DNA of 64,000 nt from contig SFJE01000005.1 in NCBI GenBank assembly GCA_004555175.1, positions 8,074 to 72,073 on the forward strand, in the 5' to 3' direction. Source of the stretch: Lentisphaeraceae bacterium (lineage in GTDB: Bacteria; Verrucomicrobiota; Kiritimatiellia; RFP12; DVOR01). Every line of letters starts with the position of its first letter. Within the stretch, counting starts at the first letter, position 1. The notes under the pieces were generated by a model that saw only the letters and a program-made list of their open reading frames with translations, did no database searches and was not told where the DNA came from. Made by a program: the position numbers and the translations under genes. Below, in pieces: positions 58,362-64,000 of this stretch.

Positions 58362-58862
58362 ATGCTCTGCCCCTACTGCGGCAAAAACAACGACAAGGTC
58401 ATCGACAGCCGCATCGCCGATGATGGTCGCTCCGTACGCCGCCGCCGGCAATGCATCCTCTGCGGCGCGCGCTTCACCTCCTACGAGCGCATCGAGCGCC
58501 GCCTCCCCAAACTCATCAAGCGCGACGGTCACCGCGAAGAGTTCGACCCCGCCAAGCTTGAACGCGGTCTCCTCTCGGCCTGCCGCAAGCGCCCTATCCC
58601 CAGCGAACGCATCACCGAACTCATCAATACCATTGCCGAAGACCTCGAGCGCCTCAATAAGCCCGAGGTCTCCTCCTCCTGGCTCGGGCAAATCGTGATG
58701 AACCGCCTCAGCGAACTCGACGCCGTTGCCTACGTCCGCTTCGCCTCCGTCTATTCCGCCTTCGACGATGTCAACCAATTCATCGAGCTCATCCAATCGA
58801 TGCGCAACGCCAAGGCCTTCAAGCGCCCCCGCTCCCGCAAACGCGCCCCCGGGGCACAATAA
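58362..58862 (+). CDS. nrdR: NrdR repressor of ribonucleotide reductase genes
   Basis: Zinc ribbon (MLCPYCG...CILCGARFTSYER) plus ATP-cone (KRDGHREEFDPAKLERGLLSACRKRPI); 166 aa. It senses (d)ATP and represses nrd operons through NrdR boxes, none of which I see here. The ATG is 2 nt after the receiver-gene stop, so the two are co-transcribed; that pairing is unusual. Confidence 0.96.
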   Translation: MLCPYCGKNNDKVIDSRIADDGRSVRRRRQCILCGARFTSYERIERRLPKLIKRDGHREEFDPAKLERGLLSACRKRPIPSERITELINTIAEDLERLNKPEVSSSWLGQIVMNRLSELDAVAYVRFASVYSAFDDVNQFIELIQSMRNAKAFKRPRSRKRAPGAQ

Positions 58863-58897
58863 TCCCCGCCGTCCCCCTTTTCATCCCAGTCCCGCCC

Positions 58898-59806
58898 TCA
58901 CGGTCCTATGGACTGCGAGGCGCGATAGGCGCGGGGTGTTAGGCCGGTGTGGTGGCGGAAGAAGCGGGTGAAGTGATGGGGATAGGAGAAGCCAAGGGTC
59001 AAGCCGATTTGGGCAATGGAGGCCTCGGTGTGGCGGAGGAAGTCGCACGCGCGATTGAGAATGGCGTGGGAGATAAAGGCTTGGGCCGAAGCGCCCGTCT
59101 CCTTGCGCACCAGGTCGCCAAAATAGTTGGGCGAGAGGAAGAGCGCCTTTGCGCAGGCGGCGACGGTGGGGAGCGCCGCCACCGGGGCATCGGGCGCGGC
59201 GGGCAGGGCGGAGGCAAGGTAGGTTTCCAGGCGCGCGAGTAGCGCACGATTGTCGGGCTGCCGCGAAGTGAATTGCCGCTCGTAGAAGCGCGCAAGCAGG
59301 TGGAGCAGAAGGTCAAGGTGGGCTAGGAGAAGCGCGTGGGAGTGGGCGTCCTGAGGCGTTTCGAGTTCACCGCGGATGGCTTCGAGCTGCGCAAGGAAGC
59401 TGGCGCGTTCGCCATCAGCGAGGTGGAGCGCCTCACGCGAGGTGTAGGCAAAGAAGGAGGCCGAGGCGAAGGCGGCGGCAAGCGAAGTGCCTTCGAGGAG
59501 GGTCGGATGGATGAACAGCGCCTTGCCGATGCCTTGGTGGAGCTGGCCGTCATCCTTAGGCCCAAAGAGTTGCCCGGGCCCAACGCAGAGGACGGTGCCG
59601 GCCTGATAGTCGTAGGAGCCCAGACCATACTGGAGCGCGCCACAGCCGAGGTTCTCCTTGAGGATGATGGCGTAAAAGCCGAAGATTCCAGGCCGATAGC
59701 GGAAAGGCGGCAACTGCTTGAAGTCGACATAAGCCAAGTGCGGGTGCTGCGGGGGCAGACCGAGGGGCGTGGTGTAGTCGGCAATCGTACGAAAGTGCTG
59801 GGACAT
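58898..59806 (-). CDS. AraC-family transcriptional regulator
   Basis: 302 aa: an N-terminal cupin-like sensing domain (about 20-150) and a C-terminal double helix-turn-helix (AKALFLSPNYFGDLVRKETG..., ASIAQIGLTLGFSYPHHFTRFFRHHTGLTPRAYR). The pattern is that of regulators of flavodoxin/redox operons in Bacteroides- and PVC-like bacteria. AAAGGAACG precedes the ATG. It is divergent from, and probably controls, the secreted flavodoxin operon at 59978. Confidence 0.93.
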   Translation of the reverse strand: MSQHFRTIADYTTPLGLPPQHPHLAYVDFKQLPPFRYRPGIFGFYAIILKENLGCGALQYGLGSYDYQAGTVLCVGPGQLFGPKDDGQLHQGIGKALFIHPTLLEGTSLAAAFASASFFAYTSREALHLADGERASFLAQLEAIRGELETPQDAHSHALLLAHLDLLLHLLARFYERQFTSRQPDNRALLARLETYLASALPAAPDAPVAALPTVAACAKALFLSPNYFGDLVRKETGASAQAFISHAILNRACDFLRHTEASIAQIGLTLGFSYPHHFTRFFRHHTGLTPRAYRASQSIGP

Positions 59807-59977
59807 AAGGCGTTCCTTTCAGCCATAGGATACTATATCCAACGCACCCGCGCCCCCGGCAAACATTAAATGTACCCAAAATCTGTAATCGAGGTTTCAC
59901 CTTCGCGGATTGAGGTATTGCGCTCGCGGCCAAAATACGCCACACTATGGGCCATCAAGAAAGGAAAGGAGCTCCGC

Positions 59978-60574
59978 ATGTTCACCCGTCGAACTTTCCT
60001 CCAACACAGCCTCCTAGCCTCCGGCGCCCTGCTCGCCGGTTGTGCCGAAGCCGATGAATCCCCCACCTCCGCCGCCGCGCCCTTGCCCAAGAAGCCGCGC
60101 GTGGTCGTGGTGGTCTACTCCTACACCGGCAACACCCTCGCCGCCGCCGAGTTCATCGCCAAGCACACCCAAGGCCGCCTTCTGCGTCTCGAACCGCAGA
60201 CTCCCTACCCCGCCGATTACTCCGACTGCACCCGCGTGGCCAAGGACGAACTCAAGCGCGGCATCCTCCCACCCCTCAAACCCTTCGACCTCGACCCCGC
60301 CTCCTACGACCTCCTCTGCGTGGGCTCGCCCAACTGGTGGGGCACCGTCGCCCCGCCCGTGCGCACCTTCCTCGCCGACCCGCGCTTTTCCCAAGGCAAG
60401 TTCATCCTCCCCTTCTTCACCCACGGCGGCGGCGGCATGCAATCCTGCGAAACAGACCTCCGCGCCCTCACCCCCGGCGCCCTCCGCCACCTCCCCGGCA
60501 AGACCTTTTCCGGCTACAGCATCCACCGCGCCGAGCCCCAAATCGCCGCTTGGCTCACCCCCCTTGGTCTGTAA
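59978..60574 (+). CDS. Tat-exported flavodoxin-like lipoprotein
   Basis: 198 aa. The leader has a Tat motif (TRRTFLQ) and a lipobox-like LLAGC. The body is flavodoxin-like: VVVVVYSYTGNTLAAAEFIAKHT binds FMN phosphate, and VGSPNWWGTVAPPVRTFL is the isoalloxazine loop. Flavodoxins are normally cytoplasmic, so an exported one suggests envelope electron transfer. AAAGGAGC precedes the ATG at 59978; the longer frame upstream overlaps the promoter region. Confidence 0.87.
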   Translation: MFTRRTFLQHSLLASGALLAGCAEADESPTSAAAPLPKKPRVVVVVYSYTGNTLAAAEFIAKHTQGRLLRLEPQTPYPADYSDCTRVAKDELKRGILPPLKPFDLDPASYDLLCVGSPNWWGTVAPPVRTFLADPRFSQGKFILPFFTHGGGGMQSCETDLRALTPGALRHLPGKTFSGYSIHRAEPQIAAWLTPLGL

Positions 60575-60582
60575 GGAAACCC

Positions 60583-61634
60583 ATGCGTCCCCTTTGCCTC
60601 CCCCTCCTCTTCGGTGTCCTCGCAATGTCCCCACTCTGCGCCCAGTCCCTCTCGCCCTTCCCGCAAGGCGAACCTAACACCGCCTATGCCGCCTACTTCA
60701 CTGGTCGCTCGCACCTCGCGTGCCTCACCACGCGCCACGCCGAGCACGGCATCCCCATCGCCAATGTCACCTTCGAGCCCGGTTGCCGCAATCACTGGCA
60801 CCGCCATAGCCAGGGCCAACTCCTTATCGCCGTTGGCGGCGAGGGTCTCTATCAAGCCCGAGGCGAGGCCGCCCGCGTGCTGCGCCCAGGCGACATCGTG
60901 GAAATCCCGGGCGGGGTTGACCACTGGCACGGGGCCACCGCCCACCGCGCCTTCGCCCATCTCGCCATCGAGGTGCGCCCGGAGCAAAACCAGACCAACT
61001 GGCTCGAAGCTGTCTCCGAGGCCGACTACGCCGCCGCCCAGCCTCAGGCCGCCCGCCTTTCCCTCCTCACGCCCCGTCAAGCCGCCCTCGCGCAACTTGC
61101 CGCAGCAGCCGCCATGGGCGATCTCGAAGCCGTCAAAGCCGCCGCCGAGGCCGGCTTCGCAAAGGGCCTCACCCTCGCCGAGTTCAAGGAAGCGCTCCTG
61201 CAAGTCCAGGCCTACGCCGGCTTCCCCCGTTGCCTCAATGGCTATAGCGCCCTGGCCGAACTCTGCCAAGCGCGCCAAGCCGCCGGTCTGCCCCTGCCCG
61301 AAGGCCCCCAGCCGAACGCACTCAGCCCCGAGGCTAACCGCGAACGGATTGGCCGTGACGCCGTGCCCGCCTGTGCGGCATCTCTCCCGAGGCCGACCTC
61401 GCCGCCTGGCAGCGCTTTGCCCCTGGCGCAGAGCAGTTCCTGAAAGAGCATCTCTTCTGCGATCTCTTTGAGCGCGGTATCCTCTCGGAAGCCGATCGCG
61501 AACTCTGCACCGTTTCCATTCTCACTGCCCTGCCCGGCGTGGAGGCCCAACTTGCCGCCCACCGCGCCATCGCGAAACGCCTCGGCTTAAGCGACGAAGC
61601 CTACGCCGAGCTCCAGACACTTCTTCACCCCTAA
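60583..61634 (+). pseudogene. Secreted cupin plus carboxymuconolactone decarboxylase-like protein, frameshifted
   Basis: The first frame (60583 to about 61368) gives a signal peptide (LCLPLLFGVLAMSPLCAQ), a cupin (EPGCRNHWHRHSQGQLLIAV, metal-binding His) and the beginning of a CMD-type helical domain (LTPRQAALAQLAAAAAMGDLEAVKAAAEAG). The continuation (ISPEADLAAWQRFAPGAEQFLKEHLFCDLF...LPGVEAQLAAHRAIAKRLG) is in another frame and ends at 61634. One missing base near 61368 explains it: inserting a G restores ...DAV-ARLCGISPEAD. This could be a true recent mutation or an assembly error. The family is common beside flavodoxin/AraC genes. Confidence 0.82.
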
Positions 61635-61649
61635 CCCGAGGAGTTCCCA

Positions 61650-62678
61650 ATGAAGCAATCGAGACGTAACTTTCTGCGCGGGAGCCTGCTCGCTGCCGGC
61701 GCGGCTGCCGTGGGCGCAACGGCCCAGGCCAAGACCTTCGATGAGCAGTGGCGCGAGGCGAGGCGCCAGCGCGGTTGGGTCCCCGGCCCCATCGACCGCG
61801 CCTCCCACGCCCGCGCCGAGGGCCCGGCCGTCTACTTCACCCCCGAAATCACCCCCCAGAGCCTCTGCCGTGCCTACGCCGCGCTCGGCATCACACTCCC
61901 AGGCAAAGTCGGCGCCAAGGTCTCCACCGGCGAACCCGGCGGCCACCACTTCCTCGATCCGCAGCTGGTCAAGCCCCTCGTCCAGCAGCTCGACGCGAAC
62001 ATCGTGGAGTGCAACACTGCCTACGGCGGACGCCGCAGCACCCTGCACGACCACATCCGCGCCGCCCTCGAACACGGCTGGTGCGACATCGCGACCGTGG
62101 ATATTATGGACGGCATCGCCACGATGGAGCTCCCCGCCCCCGCCGGCGCCAAGCGTCTGCCGCGCAACATCGTTGGCTCGCACTTCCGCGACTATGCCTC
62201 CTTCCTCGTCCTCTCCCACTTCAAGGGCCACGCGATGGGCGGCTTTGGCGGCGCGCTCAAGAACCTCTCCATCGGCTTCGCCTCGCGTAACGGCAAGTTG
62301 CTCATCCACTCGGGTGGCATCACCGACCAAACCTGGCTGGACGACGACCAAACCGCCTTCCTCGAAGCAATGGCCGAGGCCGCCACCGCCGTCTGCCAGG
62401 CCCGCCCCGGCAAGATGGCCTTCCTCAATGTGATGAACCACCTTTCGGTGGATTGCGACTGCGACGCCCATCCCTCCACCCCCACCATGGCCAACATCGG
62501 CCTGCTCGCCTCCCTCGACCCCGTGGCCATCGACCAAGCGTGCGTCGACCTCGTCTATGCCGCGCACGACAGCGCCGAGCTCATCGAGCGGATGGAGAGC
62601 CGCTATGGCATCCACATCCTCGAGCACGCCGAGGCCCTCGGCCTGGGCTCGCGCAACTACCGCCTCATTCCGCTATAA
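61650..62678 (+). CDS. Tat-exported DUF362 protein
   Basis: 342 aa with a Tat leader (SRRNFLRGSLLAAGAAAVGATAQA). The DUF362 core is recognisable in VGAKVSTGEPGGHHFLDPQLVKPLV and HFKGHAMGGFGGALKNLSIG. A ferredoxin-like Cys cluster, often fused in DUF362 proteins, is absent: few Cys are present (DCDCD near 268). It is 15 nt downstream of the cupin/CMD gene and probably part of the same AraC-controlled operon. Confidence 0.87.
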   Translation: MKQSRRNFLRGSLLAAGAAAVGATAQAKTFDEQWREARRQRGWVPGPIDRASHARAEGPAVYFTPEITPQSLCRAYAALGITLPGKVGAKVSTGEPGGHHFLDPQLVKPLVQQLDANIVECNTAYGGRRSTLHDHIRAALEHGWCDIATVDIMDGIATMELPAPAGAKRLPRNIVGSHFRDYASFLVLSHFKGHAMGGFGGALKNLSIGFASRNGKLLIHSGGITDQTWLDDDQTAFLEAMAEAATAVCQARPGKMAFLNVMNHLSVDCDCDAHPSTPTMANIGLLASLDPVAIDQACVDLVYAAHDSAELIERMESRYGIHILEHAEALGLGSRNYRLIPL

Positions 62679-62680
62679 TA
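62675..62680 (+). promoter_or_regulatory. Possible internal promoter before the CbiM-like gene
   Basis: A perfect TATAAT overlaps the DUF362 stop codon. No TG extension or -35 is seen, so it is weak evidence. Confidence 0.3.
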
Positions 62681-62704
62681 TCCGCCACAGAAAGGAACTT
62701 CGCT

Positions 62705-63583
62705 ATGCACTTGCCCGCCGAAATGCTCCAAGGGGCCATCTGCCCCGTCACCGCCACCCTCTCCCTCGCCGGCTGCGGCTTGGCGGCCGCCACACTCCTG
62801 CGCAAACCCGCCTCCGCCCCGCGCCCGGCCGACTTCGCCCTCACCGGCGCCACGGTCTTCGCCCTGCAGATGCTCAACTACCCCCTGCCCGGCGGCCTCT
62901 CGGGTCACCTCCTCGGCGGCGTCTTTGCCTCGGCGCTCCTCGGCGTGCCCGGCGGCATCCTCTGCACTGCGCTCGTCCTCCTCATCCAAACCCTCCTCTT
63001 TGCCGATGGCGGCCTGGGAATGCTCGGCGCAAACATCCTCAATATGGCGATCTTGGGCGCCGGTGTTGGCGGACTGCTCCTGACCTTCCTGCGCCGCCGC
63101 GGTTGCTCGCGCTTTGCGGCCTTCGCCCTCGCCGGCGCGGCCTCGACCCTCCTCGCCACCCTCGCGCTCTGCGGCGAACTGGCCGCCAGCGCACGCCTGA
63201 CTGCGCCCCTCGCCGGGACGCTCCTCCTCACGCATCTAGCCGTGGCCACCATTGAAGGCGCGGCCACCATGGCCCTCCTCGCCCTCGTGCCCAAGACAAC
63301 CGGCGAACCGCTCACCCGCCGTGCCACCCTCACCCTCGGCGGGACCCTCTGCGCGGCCCTCGCGCTCACCCCGCTCGCTTCGGCCCTGCCCGATGCCCTC
63401 GAGTGGAGCCTCGAGCGCTTCTCGCTCCTCCCCGGCGCGCCCAACTTCGCCGCCGCGCCCTTCGCAGACTACACCCTCGCGGCCATTCCCTCCGAGACCC
63501 TCTCCACCCTCACCGCCGGGCTCCTCGGCGCCCTCGCCTGCGCCCTCTGCGGCCTCCTCACCGCCCGCCTCTGCCGGAGATAG
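62705..63583 (+). CDS. CbiM/NikM-like metal-transport S component with PDGLE-like C-terminus
   Basis: 292 aa, highly hydrophobic, with about six to seven membrane helices. The N-terminal MHLPAEML matches the Met1-His2 metal ligand typical of cobalt/nickel ECF components (usually MHI.DG). The core contains a conserved NMAILGAG, and the C-terminal PDALEWSLERF and ADYTLA match the PDGLE/CbiN-like region, so the substrate is probably Co2+ or Ni2+. The ATPase and transmembrane T component are not present nearby. AAAGGAAC precedes the ATG. Confidence 0.83.
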   Translation: MHLPAEMLQGAICPVTATLSLAGCGLAAATLLRKPASAPRPADFALTGATVFALQMLNYPLPGGLSGHLLGGVFASALLGVPGGILCTALVLLIQTLLFADGGLGMLGANILNMAILGAGVGGLLLTFLRRRGCSRFAAFALAGAASTLLATLALCGELAASARLTAPLAGTLLLTHLAVATIEGAATMALLALVPKTTGEPLTRRATLTLGGTLCAALALTPLASALPDALEWSLERFSLLPGAPNFAAAPFADYTLAAIPSETLSTLTAGLLGALACALCGLLTARLCRR

Positions 63584-63600
63584 TCGACAGTCAACAGGTC

Positions 63601-63628
63601 GGCCCCCGACTCAACGCGGGGGCCTTTT
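63601..63628 (+). terminator. Terminator after the CbiM-like gene
   Basis: GGCCCCCG pairs with CGGGGGCC around an 8-nt loop (ACTCAACG), followed by TTTTCT. Confidence 0.8.
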
Positions 63629-63818
63629 CTATTTCCATCCGCCCCACGCCGCTCTTCCCAAGCGCTCCTGCGCGAGCACTTCGCCCAGCGCAACGCCCGT
63701 CCCCCCGCGCCCACCCCATCCCGCCTCCGCCGCCTCCTCTCCCGCTGGCTTTCCCCAACCAAGCCCTAACCGCACCTCACGCGCCGACGGTGCCCCTCAC
63801 GCGAGCGCGGCGAACGCT

Positions 63819-63850
63819 CACCCTTATCCCGGAATTCCGGGATAAGGGTG
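63819..63850. repeat. Perfect 32-bp palindrome
   Basis: CACCCTTATCCCGGAA is followed directly by its exact reverse complement (centre 63834/63835). It sits alone between the CbiM-like gene and the array at 63921. It could be a hairpin, a protein-binding dyad or a single unit of the palindrome class seen elsewhere. Confidence 0.8.
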
Positions 63851-63920
63851 TGCAGAAGGAAAGGAACGGCGCGGATTATCACGCGGCGCGGAGAGAACTA
63901 ACCGCTCGGCGGAGCGCAAC

Positions 63921-64000
63921 TAATAAGACCCCGTCTTATTGGTAATAAGGCCCCGTCTTATTCGCAATAAGACCCCGTCTTATTGGCAACAAGGCGGGGC
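63921..64000. repeat. Tandem palindrome array, AATAAGAC type, running off the window
   Basis: Same units and lead-in (AACTAATAAGACCCC) as the array at 22493; CCCGTCTTA starts at 63930, 63952 and 63974, 22 bp apart. It continues beyond the window end. Confidence 0.85.

Larger units (their letters stand above)
63584..64000. other. Terminal non-coding region
   Basis: Holds the CbiM terminator, the 32-bp palindrome, an AATAAGAC array and GC-rich filler. A 46-codon open stretch (63630-63768; REHFAQRNARPP...SRWLSPTKP) with no start site may be a gene remnant. Confidence 0.4.

Noticed and set aside
63630..63768. Possible C-terminal gene fragment after the CbiM-like gene
   Set aside because: Open and somewhat protein-like, but no start, no ribosome-binding site and Arg/Pro-rich composition typical of shadow frames.

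Overview
The window is GC-rich chromosomal DNA from an uncultured-type bacterium that I would place, by inference only, in the PVC group (Verrucomicrobiota/Kiritimatiellae/Lentisphaerae-like). Supporting signs are a Tat-exported GH109-type oxidoreductase and a secreted GH29 fucosidase (mucin-sugar enzymes), a type III glutamine synthetase, a shortened division cluster (mraZ-rsmH-ftsL-ftsI only), and several lipoproteins with Tat-type leaders. Most of the window is housekeeping. It is broken by two stretches that look transferred and by unusual intergenic repeats. I see no rRNA, tRNA, CRISPR array or complete insertion sequence.

Layout: 1-1310, 5' part of a GH109-like enzyme; 1838-5751, sbcD-sbcC nuclease operon; 5853-10772, an A/T-richer five-gene island (small His/Cys protein, MoxR AAA+ ATPase, unknown 141-aa protein, HExxH/VWA-like protein, divergent S-adenosylmethionine synthetase) behind a ~200-nt leader that is predicted to be strongly structured; 11474-15873, division operon plus a DedA-family protein; 16440-20015, leuS and a PP-loop sulfurtransferase-like gene; 20136-22205, type III glutamine synthetase; 22824-29309, MacAB-type exporter, cytidine deaminase, thioredoxin-fold protein and RecQ; 29742-32560, GH29 fucosidase divergent from rmuC; 32784-35330, a GT8-GT4 fusion and a decayed GT8 gene; 35419-40544, a five-gene operon of exported CsgG-like and related proteins behind a promoter with nine G in its spacer; 41384-48117, TetR regulator and complete RND tripartite pump; 48188-54237, NfnB/GltA-like and NfnA-like flavoprotein genes with a two-gene restriction-modification cassette wedged between them; 54909-58862, iron alcohol dehydrogenase, M18 aminopeptidase, tandem receiver protein, nrdR; 58898-63583, AraC regulator with a secreted flavodoxin, a frameshifted cupin/carboxymuconolactone-decarboxylase gene, a DUF362 protein and a CbiM-like metal-transport component.

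The most interesting points are: (1) the MoxR/VWA/MetK island, whose leader can pair across the start codon of its first gene; (2) a family of intergenic tandem palindrome arrays with a near-constant 22-bp period despite unrelated unit sequences, found mainly between divergent genes; (3) a possible phase-variable promoter for the exported CsgG-like operon; and (4) a restriction-modification cassette inserted between two co-functioning redox genes. Many promoters here are of the extended -10 type (TG-N-TATAAT or TATACT) with a poor -35 box.
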